Below are positions 52,280 through 61,012 of a DNA stretch of 64,000 bases, one piece after another. Source of the stretch: Sphingobium sp. JS3065 (GTDB lineage: Bacteria > Pseudomonadota > Alphaproteobacteria > Sphingomonadales > Sphingomonadaceae); the NCBI RefSeq assembly GCF_026427355.1, contig NZ_CP102664.1, forward strand, positions 3,475,501 through 3,539,500, in the 5' to 3' direction. Every line of letters begins with the position of its first letter. Positions within the stretch are counted from its first letter, which is position 1. The position numbers and the translations under genes were made by a program. Under the pieces are notes generated by a model that ran no database searches, was not told the origin of the DNA, and was given only the letters and a program-made list of their open reading frames with translations.

Positions 52280-52327
52280 CCGACAAGGGGCCGGCGGCGG
52301 CTGCGACTGCCGAGTTCCCCTTGCCGG
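52280..52327 (+). terminator. Attenuator-like hairpin between exbB and exbD
   Basis: CCG-A-CAAGGGG (52280-52290) pairs with CCCCTTG-C-CGG (52317-52327), a 10-bp stem with one internal mismatch, across a 26-base GC-rich loop. It has no T-run. It probably sets the ratio of ExbB to ExbD, or stabilises the exbB message. Confidence 0.45.
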
Positions 52328-52381
52328 ACGTGGGTCCCGGATTGCCGGGGCGCCATCGACAAGCATGTTAGGAAATAATCA

Positions 52382-52870
52382 ATGGCAATGAGTGTTGGCT
52401 CTGACGGCGGTGACGACAAGCCGATGTCCGACATCAACACGACGCCGCTCGTCGACGTCATGCTGGTGTTGCTCATCATCTTTCTCATCGCGGTCCCGGT
52501 CGTCGTCCAGACGGTTCAGCTGCAGCTTCCCAAGGTCGCGTTCGAGCCGACGACGACGAAACCGGAAAATGTTTCCCTGTCGATCACGCAGGCTTCCGAC
52601 GGTAGCTGCGCGGTTTATTGGAACCTGACCCGCGTGTCCTCCAACGAGCTGCTCGACCGCGCGGTCGCGAAGCTGGAGGCGGACATCAAGAAGGCCGGCG
52701 GCGTTGAAAACCTGACGCCGGAGGATCTGCCCGAAGTGCATATTCGCGGTGACATCAACGTCCCCTATCGGTGCATCGGCGGCACCATCTACACGATGCA
52801 GCGCGCCGGTTTCCCGAAGGTCGGCTTCATCTCCGAGCCCGAACCGGGCACGACGACGAAGCGGCTTTAA
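52382..52870 (+). CDS. exbD: ExbD-type transport protein, first copy (with periplasmic Cys pair)
   Basis: A 162-residue protein with the ExbD layout: a cytoplasmic start ending in MSDINTTPLVDVMLVLLIIFLIAVPV, with the essential membrane aspartate at D25, and a periplasmic domain. Unusual points are C76 (DGSCAVYW) and C131 (YRCIGG), which could form a disulfide, and a longer periplasmic domain than the second copy. It is one of two exbD genes in the operon, 114 bases after exbB. Confidence 0.93.
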   Translation: MAMSVGSDGGDDKPMSDINTTPLVDVMLVLLIIFLIAVPVVVQTVQLQLPKVAFEPTTTKPENVSLSITQASDGSCAVYWNLTRVSSNELLDRAVAKLEADIKKAGGVENLTPEDLPEVHIRGDINVPYRCIGGTIYTMQRAGFPKVGFISEPEPGTTTKRL

Positions 52871-52890
52871 GAAGTTTTAGGAGTATCGCC

Positions 52891-53313
52891 ATGGCAATGA
52901 GTGCCGGATCAGAAGATGGCGAACCGATGGTCGAAATGAACACGACGCCGTTGATTGACGTCATGCTCGTTCTTCTCATCATGTTCATCATCACCATCCC
53001 GATCCAGACCCACGCGGTCAAAATCGACCTACCGCAAAACGCGCCGCCGACCGACAGCGTCATCGACCCTGTCAAGAACAAGGTGGCGATCGATGCGGGC
53101 GGGGTCATCACATGGAATGGTTCGGCCATCGACCTGCTGACCCTGCGTCAGTATCTGCAGCAGTCGCTGCGGTTGCCAGTCGAGCCTGAACTGCAGTTCC
53201 AGCCGAATGCGGCGACCCGCTATGTCGTGGTCGACGAGGTGCTGGCGGAGATCAAGCGTGCTGGCGTGACGAAGCTTGGCTTCGTCGGCAACGAACAGTA
53301 CGGCAATTTCTAA
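52891..53313 (+). CDS. exbD: ExbD-type transport protein, second copy
   Basis: A 140-residue ExbD with D23 in NTTPLIDVMLVLLIMFIITIP. The periplasmic domain has no cysteine and ends KRAGVTKLGFVGNEQYGNF. It follows the first copy by 20 bases and a TAGGAG ribosome site. Two exbD genes behind tonB-exbB are also known from Xanthomonas, where the second is needed only for part of the functions. A terminator hairpin lies 222 bases downstream. Confidence 0.93.
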   Translation: MAMSAGSEDGEPMVEMNTTPLIDVMLVLLIMFIITIPIQTHAVKIDLPQNAPPTDSVIDPVKNKVAIDAGGVITWNGSAIDLLTLRQYLQQSLRLPVEPELQFQPNAATRYVVVDEVLAEIKRAGVTKLGFVGNEQYGNF

Positions 53314-53534
53314 AGCCACCGGGACCGGGTCCGGCAGCGCCGAAGCCCGGTTCAGGAAAGAATAAAGTGCGCATCGAACAGGAGCGCGGAATCGGTGTCG
53401 GACAGATCGTCGGACGCCGCCGGGTTCCCAAGGGACGAATACGCCGCCGCCGTCTGGCCGGGAATGTTCGACTTCCCGTTTCCGGGCGCGGGCTGGGGTG
53501 ACGCAATCGGCCTTGTGATGCGCCGACCTGGATA

Positions 53535-53560
53535 GGGGCTGCTTCGGCGGCCCCTTTCTT
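53535..53560 (+). terminator. Intrinsic terminator after the exbD genes
   Basis: GGGGC-T-GC pairs with GC-G-GCCCC around a TTCG tetraloop, followed by TTTCTT. The 221 bases between the exbD stop and this hairpin are GC-rich; a short open frame there (53368-53502 region) has an arginine-rich, low-complexity product, and I do not consider it a gene. Confidence 0.75.
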
Positions 53561-53651
53561 ATGTGCCTCCCATGTTTCGGACCGATTGCGGCTTAATGCT
53601 TTCTTCATCGGGAAGAGCGATGATGCCTACGGTCAAAATCGGCATTGGATC

Positions 53652-53969
53652 ATGGGCGCCAAACTTCAGACAAACCCGTATCACGGCAATAACCGTCTGG
53701 CAGACCGTCGTGCGGCCTTGATCGGCGTCCGGGTCCGTCGCCCCGGCGAAACCTGGTTCAAGAGCCATATTGCCGACGTTTCCGAGGTCGGCTTTCGCCT
53801 GAAGAGCTTCATGAAGTTGGCGGCGGATGACGATCTGTGGATCATGCTGCCAGGTTTCGAAGGCCGCCGCGCCCGCGTGTTGTGGAGCCGTTCCCATGAG
53901 TCGGGCTGCGTTTTCGAGCGCCCGCTGCATCCGGCAATTCTAGATCATATCCTCAAAATCGGCCAGTAA
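53652..53969 (+). CDS. PilZ domain protein
   Basis: A 105-residue single-domain protein. The PilZ c-di-GMP motifs appear as RLADRRAALIGVRVR (an RxxxR-like arginine set) and ADVSEVGFRL (the D/NxSxxG motif), with the WIMLPGFEGRRARVLWS strand typical of the barrel. ATG 53652 is chosen because earlier in-frame sequence from a TTG at 53586 is not family-like. It may respond to the c-di-GMP made by the diguanylate cyclase at 44.6 kb or others; the target is unknown. Confidence 0.82.
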   Translation: MGAKLQTNPYHGNNRLADRRAALIGVRVRRPGETWFKSHIADVSEVGFRLKSFMKLAADDDLWIMLPGFEGRRARVLWSRSHESGCVFERPLHPAILDHILKIGQ

Positions 53970-54020
53970 ATTCCCTTTACCGGGCAAGTGCTTAGCGTAG
54001 CGGATTTGACCATTGGCCGA

Positions 54021-54101
54021 CGTCATCCCGGCGGAAGCTGGGATCTCGTGAGGCCAGGTCGTGCGCTATCGCCTCAGATCCCAGCTTTCGATGGGATGAC
54101 G
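54021..54101. repeat. 81-bp palindromic intergenic repeat, copy 2
   Basis: Same family as 46424-46504. The outer arms are imperfect here (CCCGGC against GATGGG), while the inner AAGCTGGGATCT/AGATCCCAGCTT arms still pair completely. It lies between the PilZ gene and the 3' end of the ABC exporter gene. Confidence 0.85.
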
Positions 54102-54138
54102 AAATGATGTCGGGCTTCCACCCAAGAATAACGGCCCG

Positions 54139-55923
54139 TCAAGCCACGGGAACATCCTGAAACTGAAGGCTGGCGAGCCGGGCATAGAGGCCTTTGCGCT
54201 GCATCAGCGCGGCATGATCGCCCTGTTCGACCAACCGCCCTTCATCGAGCACGAGGATGCGATCCGCCGCCCGCACCGTGGCCAGGCGATGGGCGATGAC
54301 GATGGTCGTGCGGCCCTGCATCAGCCGCCCCAACGCATCCTGCACCAATCGTTCCGATTCGGCGTCCAGCGCGGAGGTCGCTTCGTCCAGCAGCAGGATC
54401 GGCGCATCGCGCAGCAGGGCGCGGGCAATCGACAGGCGCTGGCGCTGGCCGCCCGAAAGGCGCGCGCCCCCCTCGCCCAGAAAACTGTCGAGGCCTTCCG
54501 GCAGGGCGCGCAGGAATGTTTCCGCATTGGCGGCGCGGGCCGCCGCCCAGATCTGCTCATCGCTGGCATCCCACCGGCCATAGCGTAGATTGTCGCGCGC
54601 CGACGCGGCGAAGATGATGCTTTCCTGCGGCACCATCGCCATCATGTCGCGCACCGCCGCCGGATCGGCCTGGGGCAGGGGAACCCCATTCAGCCGAATC
54701 ACCCCCGAATCGGGATCGTAGAAGCGCAGCGCCAATTGGATCAGCGTCGATTTTCCGGCACCGGACGGGCCGACGATGGCCACCGTCTCGCCCGGCGCGA
54801 TGTCGATCGAAATGCCATGCAGGGCCGCCTGATCGGGCCGGGTGGGGTAACGGAAATGCACATCCTCGAACTGGATATGCGCGCCATGCTCGGTTCGCGG
54901 CACCGGCACGGGGCGTGGCGGGGCCATGATCTGCGGCGTCGCGATCATCAGTTCATGCAGCCGCCCGGCGGCGCCCGCGCCACGCAGCAGGTCGCCCCAG
55001 GTTTCGGACAACGCGCCGAAAGCGCCCGCGACAAGCCCGCCGGTCAGCACGAAAGCCGCGATGCTGCCGCCCGACAAGCGCCCGGCGGCGACATCCAGCG
55101 CCCCCTGCCACATGACCGCCGTGATCGACCCGAAGACCAACGCGATGACGATCGCCGTCATCGCGGCGCGCAGGGCGATCCGGCGGCGCGCCGTCGCGAA
55201 GCCTGCCTCCACCGTGCTGTCGAATCGCGCGGATTCCCGCCCCTCCTGACCGAAGGCCTGGACGATCTTCATCGCGCCCAATGTTTCCGCCGTGACGCTG
55301 CCGACATCGGCCAGCCGGTCCTGGCTGGCCCGCGACAAAGCGCGCAAGCGGCGGCCCAGGCCGATGATCGCGACCAATATGACGGGAATGCCCAGCAGCA
55401 GCAGCCCGGCCAGCTTGGGCGCAAGCGCGAAGAGATAAATCAGCCCGCCCGTCCCCGTCACCAGATTGCGCAGCGCGATCGACACGGTCGATCCCACCAC
55501 CTGGTCGATGATCGCCGTGTCGGCGGTCATGCGCGACGCGATTTCGGAGGGGCGGTTTTCCTCGAAGAAGCGGGGTTCCTGCCGCAGCAGATTGGCCTGG
55601 GTGGCTGACCGGATATCCGCGACGACGCGCTCCCCCAGCCAGGACACGAAATAGAAGCGCGCCGCCGTGGCCGCTGCCAGGATCACGACGATCAGGAACA
55701 GATATTCGAACCAGCGGCTGATGTCGCCGCCGCCCATGAATCCCCGGTCGATGACCAGCCGGAAACCGCTGGGGATCGCCAGCGTCGCGGCGGAAGAGAC
55801 GATCAGGGCGACCATCGCCCCGGTGATGCGGCCCGGATAGCGGCGGGCGAAACGCCAGATCATCGCCAGGCTGCCGAGTGGGGGGCGCGTGTCGCGCGGC
55901 GATGATGGTTCCACATCCTCCAT
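54139..55923 (-). CDS. ABC exporter half-transporter (ABCB/MsbA-like), membrane plus ATPase domains
   Basis: A 594-residue protein. Six transmembrane helices occupy about residues 20-320 (including GRITGAMVALIVSSAATLAI and the RVVADIRSATQANLL coupling-helix region). The nucleotide-binding domain has Walker A GPSGAGKSTL near residue 380, the signature LSGGQRQRLSIARAL near residue 485, Walker B ILLLDEATSALD and the H-loop VIAHRLATV. It probably works as a homodimer exporting a lipid, drug or peptide. Neither neighbour identifies the substrate. Confidence 0.92.
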   Translation of the reverse strand: MEDVEPSSPRDTRPPLGSLAMIWRFARRYPGRITGAMVALIVSSAATLAIPSGFRLVIDRGFMGGGDISRWFEYLFLIVVILAAATAARFYFVSWLGERVVADIRSATQANLLRQEPRFFEENRPSEIASRMTADTAIIDQVVGSTVSIALRNLVTGTGGLIYLFALAPKLAGLLLLGIPVILVAIIGLGRRLRALSRASQDRLADVGSVTAETLGAMKIVQAFGQEGRESARFDSTVEAGFATARRRIALRAAMTAIVIALVFGSITAVMWQGALDVAAGRLSGGSIAAFVLTGGLVAGAFGALSETWGDLLRGAGAAGRLHELMIATPQIMAPPRPVPVPRTEHGAHIQFEDVHFRYPTRPDQAALHGISIDIAPGETVAIVGPSGAGKSTLIQLALRFYDPDSGVIRLNGVPLPQADPAAVRDMMAMVPQESIIFAASARDNLRYGRWDASDEQIWAAARAANAETFLRALPEGLDSFLGEGGARLSGGQRQRLSIARALLRDAPILLLDEATSALDAESERLVQDALGRLMQGRTTIVIAHRLATVRAADRILVLDEGRLVEQGDHAALMQRKGLYARLASLQFQDVPVA

Positions 55924-56016
55924 AGGGCCGCGCTCTAAAGGGATTTCGCGTGAAAGGGAACATTGCCCGACGCCGAAATCTCCGCGTCATGAAATCCCGT
56001 CCCGGGCGGGATCGCG

Positions 56017-57303
56017 TCAACCGGCGGGCGCGATCTCCGCCGCCAGCGCCATGATGCGCTGCGGCCCGGCGCGGCCGGTCAGGGCATAGGCCATGTCGCC
56101 CGCCTCCCAATAGGCGATGACGTCGTCGGCGCGCCGGGCGATCAGCGGGCGCGCCTCCGCCGGGGTTTCGGCCCGGTCCGCGAAGAAGGACAGTTGTTCG
56201 CCCTCCGGCGTGGTGATCGACACGGCGATGGCCGGGCTGTCCGATGTTGGGTAAAGCTGCACGTCATGGATGCGCCACTTTGCGGGCAACGGCGGCAGGA
56301 CGATGCCGGTGGAGCGCTGGATCTCGACCGGATTGAGCGTGGCGCTTTCCACCTGGGACGCCATGCTCTGGCGCAGCAGCCCGGTGCGGTGGGACGCGGC
56401 CGCTTCGTCCAGGAAGGGGCTGGCCTGCGCCGCCGGGGGAAATTCGCCCACTTCCCCCCGCGCGATCCAGCCGGTGGCGATCAGCGCAGCCATGCCCGCA
56501 GCCCGGACGAGATGGCGCCCGACACGGCGATGGTCATTGTCGTTGTCCGCGGGAACAGAGATATCGCGGCGCTGCCCGACCAAAGTGCCCTTGGTCCCGT
56601 CATGCTTCAGGCGGAAGTCGATATGCGGCCAGCGCTTGCGCCAGCGCCGGGCGACCAGCCGTTCCCCAGGGCGGGCCGCATCGTCCAACAGCACGACCCC
56701 GCCCGGAGAAAGGCGCGCGAACAGGCTGTCCGCCGCGCCCCTCACCAGCGGGTGCACCGCCCAGGGCGGCCCGTCGATGATCAGCAGGTCGATGCTGTCG
56801 GGCAGGCTGTCCATATTGTACCAGCGGCCCGGCCAGTCCCGGCTCTCCGCCGTGAGCGGCGCATGGCGCAGGTCGGCATGCAGGCCATGATCGGCCAGCC
56901 AGTTGCGGGTCGCCTGGACGAAGCCGTCATGCTGGTCGAAGCTGGTCAACCGTCCGCCGCCATGCAGCGCCAGGGCGCGCGCCGCGATCAGCGTGGAGGC
57001 TCCCGCGCCCAGTTCGACGACATGGGCGGGCCGCAGCCGGGCGATTTCCCGGACGATATGGCGCAGGAAGCCGACATCCGCCTTCCAACTGCCCAGATGC
57101 GGCAGGGCGTCATGGGGCAGGCCCAGTTCATCCAGCAGGGCGCGCTTGTCCGCCTTGCGCCCGCCCGACAGGCTGGCCAGCAGCCAGGGCCAGGTGATCG
57201 CGCCGAAGCCGATGCGCCATGCCATATCGGAAAGGCGGCGCTGCGCCGCGAGGGCATCAGCGTCGTCGAGGGCCAGGAAACCGGTCAATTCTCTGGAGGT
57301 CAC
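56017..57303 (-). CDS. Fusion of class I methyltransferase and anti-sigma-like periplasmic domain
   Basis: A 428-residue protein in one unbroken frame. Residues about 1-248 form a class I SAM methyltransferase with VVELGAGASTLIAARAL (motif I), SFDQHDGF and LLIIDGPPW. A single helix follows at about 266-283 (AAGMAALIATGWIA). Residues about 284-428 resemble the periplasmic part of alphaproteobacterial ECF anti-sigma factors: ASHRTGLLRQSMASQVESATLNP, GIVLPPLPAKWRIHDVQLYP, and AYWEAGDMAYALTGRAG. The usual cytosolic zinc-type sigma-binding domain is missing and the methyltransferase takes its place. No ECF sigma gene is adjacent. Confidence 0.75.
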   Translation of the reverse strand: MTSRELTGFLALDDADALAAQRRLSDMAWRIGFGAITWPWLLASLSGGRKADKRALLDELGLPHDALPHLGSWKADVGFLRHIVREIARLRPAHVVELGAGASTLIAARALALHGGGRLTSFDQHDGFVQATRNWLADHGLHADLRHAPLTAESRDWPGRWYNMDSLPDSIDLLIIDGPPWAVHPLVRGAADSLFARLSPGGVVLLDDAARPGERLVARRWRKRWPHIDFRLKHDGTKGTLVGQRRDISVPADNDNDHRRVGRHLVRAAGMAALIATGWIARGEVGEFPPAAQASPFLDEAAASHRTGLLRQSMASQVESATLNPVEIQRSTGIVLPPLPAKWRIHDVQLYPTSDSPAIAVSITTPEGEQLSFFADRAETPAEARPLIARRADDVIAYWEAGDMAYALTGRAGPQRIMALAAEIAPAG

Positions 57304-57398
57304 GGCTGCGCCTATCCTTTATCTGCGGGTCCAGACTGGTTATGCGGCGGGATAACCCGTTCGCATAGACCCGACTATCGCCAGCATGAGGAACGCCG

Positions 57399-58373
57399 AT
57401 GACACGCATCATATCCGCGACTGTTGAACGCTGGCCGGTCGCGGGGGCCTTCATCATCAGCCGGGGGGCGAAGACATCGGTGGATGTCGTCGTCTGCACC
57501 GTGGGCGACGGCGCGCATGTCGGCCGGGGCGAGGGGACGGCGATCTATTATGAAGGCGAGACGGCCGAAGGCTGCGCGGCGGCGATCAACGCCTATGCCG
57601 GGCCGCTGGAACGGGAGGCGTTGCTGGACGCGATGCCGCGTGGGGCGGCGCGCAATGCGCTGGACTGCGCGCTCTGGGATCTGGAGGCGAAGCGCGCCGG
57701 GGCGCCGGTATGGAAGCTGGCGGGGCTGGAGGAACCCAGGCCCTTGCCGACCGCCTTCACCATCAGCCTGGGCGAGCCGCAGAAGATGGAGGCGGATGCG
57801 CGGGCGGCGGCGGGGCGGGGCTTCGGCCTGCTCAAATGCAAGCTGACCGGTGAGGGCGACCGGGCGCGGATCGCGGCGGTGCGGGCGGGCGCGCCGGACG
57901 TGCGGCTGATCGTCGACGCCAATGAAAGCTGGCACGATCTGGATATTGCGGCGGAGGCGCGGGCGCTGGCGGCGCTGGGCGTGGAGATGGTCGAGCAGCC
58001 CATCTTCCATGGCAGGGAGGAACGGCTGGCCGGGATCAGGTCGCCGCTGCCGCTCTGCGCGGATGAGAGTTGCCACACGCGCGCCGATCTCGACCGGCTG
58101 GGGGATTTCGACGCGGTGAACATCAAGCTGGACAAGGCGGGCGGGCTGACCGAGGCGCTGGCCCTGTCGCGGGAGGCGCGGGCGCGGGGGTTCCGCGTGA
58201 TGGTCGGCTGCATGCTGGGCACGTCGCTGGGGATCGCGCCCGCCGCGCTGGTGGCGCAGGGGGCGGACTGGATCGATCTGGACGGTGCGTTGTTGCTGGC
58301 GGAGGACCGCGAGGGCGGGTTGGAACTGCGCGACGGGCTGCTGCATCCCGGCAGTCTGTGGGGCGTGGGTTAG
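57399..58373 (+). CDS. Dipeptide epimerase (L-Ala-D/L-Glu epimerase group, enolase superfamily)
   Basis: A 324-residue muconate-lactonising subgroup enzyme. The catalytic set is present: lysines in LLKCKLTGE near residue 145, metal ligands D in LIVDANESWHD near residue 170, E in VEMVEQPIFH near residue 198, D in LCADESCHT near residue 224, and the second lysine in VNIKLDKAGGL near residue 245. This pattern is characteristic of the L-Ala-D/L-Glu epimerase group used in murein peptide recycling. Other dipeptide substrates are possible. Confidence 0.88.
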   Translation: MTRIISATVERWPVAGAFIISRGAKTSVDVVVCTVGDGAHVGRGEGTAIYYEGETAEGCAAAINAYAGPLEREALLDAMPRGAARNALDCALWDLEAKRAGAPVWKLAGLEEPRPLPTAFTISLGEPQKMEADARAAAGRGFGLLKCKLTGEGDRARIAAVRAGAPDVRLIVDANESWHDLDIAAEARALAALGVEMVEQPIFHGREERLAGIRSPLPLCADESCHTRADLDRLGDFDAVNIKLDKAGGLTEALALSREARARGFRVMVGCMLGTSLGIAPAALVAQGADWIDLDGALLLAEDREGGLELRDGLLHPGSLWGVG

Positions 58374-58389
58374 AGGAAGCGAAACAGGC

Positions 58390-58776
58390 TCAATATCCCA
58401 GCGTCAGACCCAGCGCATAATATTTCGGCCCGACATTGGCCTTGGCGCGCAGCTTGGGGATCAGCGGCATGGCGAGCGTCGCATAGGGCCGCGTGTTTTC
58501 CCCGCTGAAGCGCACGCCCGCGCCGATGGTGGCGGAGAGAGGCAGGGTATAGGTCGCCTCCACGCGCCCATAGAGCTTCGTGTCGCCGTCGCGCAGATAG
58601 ACGCCGCCGCCCGGCGTCAGGCTGAAGCCGCCAATGCCCATCGCATAGCCAGCGCCGATTTCCGTGCCCCAATGACCATCGGCGCGGCCATAATCGACTT
58701 CGGCGCCGAGTCCCTCTGCATGGGCGGCGGGGGCGAGGGCGAGCGCTGCGGCGGCCAGAAAATAAGTCGGTTTCAT
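58390..58776 (-). CDS. Small outer-membrane-type beta protein
   Basis: A 128-residue protein with a clean signal peptide (FLAAAALALAPAAHAEG). The mature part is mostly alternating strands rich in glycine and aromatic residues: DYGRADGHWGTEIGAGYAM, GGFSLTPGGGVYLRDGD, LYGRVEATYTLPLS and a closing KYYALGLTLGY ending in an aromatic, which suits a small barrel or a fragment of one. The family is not recognised. It converges on the epimerase gene (16-base gap). Confidence 0.72.
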   Translation of the reverse strand: MKPTYFLAAAALALAPAAHAEGLGAEVDYGRADGHWGTEIGAGYAMGIGGFSLTPGGGVYLRDGDTKLYGRVEATYTLPLSATIGAGVRFSGENTRPYATLAMPLIPKLRAKANVGPKYYALGLTLGY

Positions 58777-58882
58777 GGGCGTTCCGGAATGTGCGTTTAT
58801 GACCCGATCCGGCCTGACTCCGCTCGCCGCGCCGGGCAAGCGGGGTCCGGCAGGGCGAGTCCGATATGCGGTCGGGCGAGTC

Positions 58883-60058
58883 TCAGCCCCCGGCGTCCGC
58901 GCCCACTTGGTCGATCCGCACCACGGGCTGCACCTCCGGATAGGGCATGACCGCCCGGCCATCCGGTGCGGCGGTGAAGCTGGTCTGCGTCGGATAGGCG
59001 AATTTGATCCCCTCCGCATGGAAGCGCTTCCAGATGGCTAGGCCGACCCGGTGCCGCGACAGGAAATAATCATGCGTGTCGGGGTCGGGCACATCGAAAT
59101 TGAGCTGATAGTCGAGCGAACTGGCGCCGAAGCTGACCAGCCCCGCATTGACGAAGATGTGCCCCTCCGCCTCCACGATCTCCTGCAGCATGGCGGGAAT
59201 CGCGTCCGCCTTTTCCTCCGGCGTCTGGTAGATGATGCCGATGGCGAAGGTCACGCGCCGCTGCGCCAGCGTCTGGAGGCTGGTGATCTCCTTCTGGAGC
59301 AGATTGGCGTTGGAAATGACCTTCTTCTCGCCGGTCATCGCGCGCAGATGTGTACTTTTCAGGCCGATATGCTCCACCCTGGCGGTGGTCTGGTCATAGG
59401 TGATGACCTCGCCCTGGCGGAAGGGCTTGTCGAAGATGATCGACAGCGCGGCGAACAGGTCGGAAAAAATGCCCTGCGCCGCCAGGCCGATGGCGATGCC
59501 GCCAATGCCCAGGCCCGCGACCAGGCCGGTGACGTTGACCCCCAGATTGTCCAGCACGACGATCAGCGCGATGGCGAACAGGGCAAATGTCACCAGCACG
59601 CGGATCAGGCCCATGGCGTTGGCCAGGCTCTGGCTTTCGTCTGCGGTCGTGCGCCGCTCCACCAGCCCCAATATGATCTCCCGCGCCCAGATGGCGCATT
59701 GGAAGACGGCGGCGATGGTGAACAGGAAGGCGACGGTCTTCAGCGCCATCTGCGGCGGATTGGCGTAGCTGACGACCAGCCGCGCTGCGACCATCGCCAT
59801 GAAGAAATGGGTGGTGCGGGCAAAGGCCCGGCCCGCGACATTGGCGAAGCCCAGCGTGTCGCCGGGTGCGCCCTTCAGCCGCCCGCCGACGCTGCGCAGC
59901 CCCGTCAGCAGGCTGTAGATCGCCACCGCCGCGCCGACGGCGATCAGGATCTGGAGGGAGTGGAGCGAGAACCAGTGGAGCGTCGACTGCCACATCTCTA
60001 TCAGATTGGGCGGGCGGACGTCGATCTGGGGAAGGGCGACGGGGTCTTTCTGGGCCAT
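58883..60058 (-). CDS. MscS-type mechanosensitive channel
   Basis: A 391-residue protein. Three N-terminal helices precede the pore helix and beta domain: LVAGLGIGGIAIGLAAQGIFSDLFAALSIIFDKPFRQGE is the classic MscS TM3b/beta junction, followed by ARVEHIGLKSTHLRAMTGEKKVISNANLLQ. The C-terminal domain contains QLNFDVPDPDTHDYF. It should open on membrane tension during osmotic downshock. The ATG at 60058 follows AAGG with proper spacing; one at 60064 is too close. Confidence 0.93.
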   Translation of the reverse strand: MAQKDPVALPQIDVRPPNLIEMWQSTLHWFSLHSLQILIAVGAAVAIYSLLTGLRSVGGRLKGAPGDTLGFANVAGRAFARTTHFFMAMVAARLVVSYANPPQMALKTVAFLFTIAAVFQCAIWAREIILGLVERRTTADESQSLANAMGLIRVLVTFALFAIALIVVLDNLGVNVTGLVAGLGIGGIAIGLAAQGIFSDLFAALSIIFDKPFRQGEVITYDQTTARVEHIGLKSTHLRAMTGEKKVISNANLLQKEITSLQTLAQRRVTFAIGIIYQTPEEKADAIPAMLQEIVEAEGHIFVNAGLVSFGASSLDYQLNFDVPDPDTHDYFLSRHRVGLAIWKRFHAEGIKFAYPTQTSFTAAPDGRAVMPYPEVQPVVRIDQVGADAGG

Positions 60059-60082
60059 GAACATCCTTGAAACCGTGGTGCG

Positions 60083-60253
60083 TCAGGCCGCCAGGGGAAG
60101 CGCGAGAGCAGTGCCCAGGCTTCCCAGGAAAGCGATCCGTCCGCGTTCGTAGCGGAAGAGATAGCGTGTCGCGCGCGGCAGGCGAAGCCCCTCGCGCCAT
60201 CGCCCTTGTCCGACGCGGTGATCGATGGCGCGGGTGGTTGGCTTTGACGGCAT
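60083..60253 (-). CDS. Possible 56-residue basic protein
   Basis: An open frame immediately upstream of the MscS gene, from ATG 60253 (an ATG at 60292 is also in frame). The product is basic with a hydrophobic C-terminal end (RYERGRIAFLGSLGTALALP). It may be a small membrane-associated protein or simply an open frame in a promoter region. There is no recognisable family and codon evidence is thin. Confidence 0.3.
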   Translation of the reverse strand: MPSKPTTRAIDHRVGQGRWREGLRLPRATRYLFRYERGRIAFLGSLGTALALPLAA

Positions 60254-60316
60254 GACTTTCCTCAACCCGTCGGCCATCGCTTCGTTCCGCAATGCGCAAT
60301 CGGGGGCTTGTGACGC

Positions 60317-61012
60317 CTACCGAACCCGCATGAACCGCATTCCGCTCGGCAGTCGCCAATGCAGCGGATGGCGGCGCATCACCGACAAATGGGCCAGCGT
60401 CAGGATCAGGCAAAGGATCGCGGCGGGTGCCGCCACGGTCTGCATCGCCGGCCACAACAGCGCGACGGCCAGCGCGCCGATCGCCCCGGCCAGAGCGGCA
60501 AGCGTCGCGCCCGCCTCCCCATCCGGCCCGCGCAGCCAGAAGACGCAGCCGCCGATCCCCAGCGCAAAGGCCATGGCGAAGCGCGCCGCCTGCCCCGGCT
60601 CCGCCAAAGCGCAACCGATCAGCAGCAACAGTATCGCCCCCGCCAGGCCCAGGCGCGGCACGCGGCCCAGCAGATGGGCGATGACCGGATAGATCAGCAA
60701 TTCGCCGATGGCGATGGCGACCAGGATCGCGGTGGCCAGCCTGGCCTGTTCCGGTCCCGCCACCAGCGCGACGGCTGCCGTCCCCGCCCAGGGCGCCATC
60801 CGCAGCGGCGCCATGCGGATATGGCTGATCCAACCCCTCAGCCCCGCGCGCGTTTCCCAGCGCCGGTCGGCCAGCCGCAACTGGAAGGCGGCGATGATGA
60901 ACAGGGCCTCCGCGCCCCAGGGCAGCAGGGCGGGCGCGATCAGCGGCGCGGCGAGCACCAGCCCCAGCAGCAGCCCATGGGCCGCGCTCAAAATCCTCAA
61001 CTCGCCCTTCAT
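60317..61012 (-). CDS. Polytopic membrane protein, function unknown
   Basis: A 231-residue protein with about seven hydrophobic segments (for example GLLLGLVLAAPLIAPALLPWG, LVAIAIGELLIYPVIAHLLG, GLAGAILLLLIGCALAEPG). The ATG at 61012 overlaps the O-glycosylation ligase stop (ATGA on the minus strand), so it is translated after the ligase and may be part of the same glycan locus. No family is recognised. It is last on this strand before a gap of about 60 bases. Confidence 0.75.
   Translation of the reverse strand: MKGELRILSAAHGLLLGLVLAAPLIAPALLPWGAEALFIIAAFQLRLADRRWETRAGLRGWISHIRMAPLRMAPWAGTAAVALVAGPEQARLATAILVAIAIGELLIYPVIAHLLGRVPRLGLAGAILLLLIGCALAEPGQAARFAMAFALGIGGCVFWLRGPDGEAGATLAALAGAIGALAVALLWPAMQTVAAPAAILCLILTLAHLSVMRRHPLHWRLPSGMRFMRVR

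Noticed and set aside
53368..53502. Short open frame between exbD and the PilZ gene
   Set aside because: The product is arginine-rich and of low complexity. The opposite frame looks more protein-like but has no start codon. I treat the segment as non-coding.
54736..55608. Plus-strand open frame of 290 codons
   Set aside because: Antisense to the ABC exporter, whose Walker and signature motifs are intact on the minus strand.
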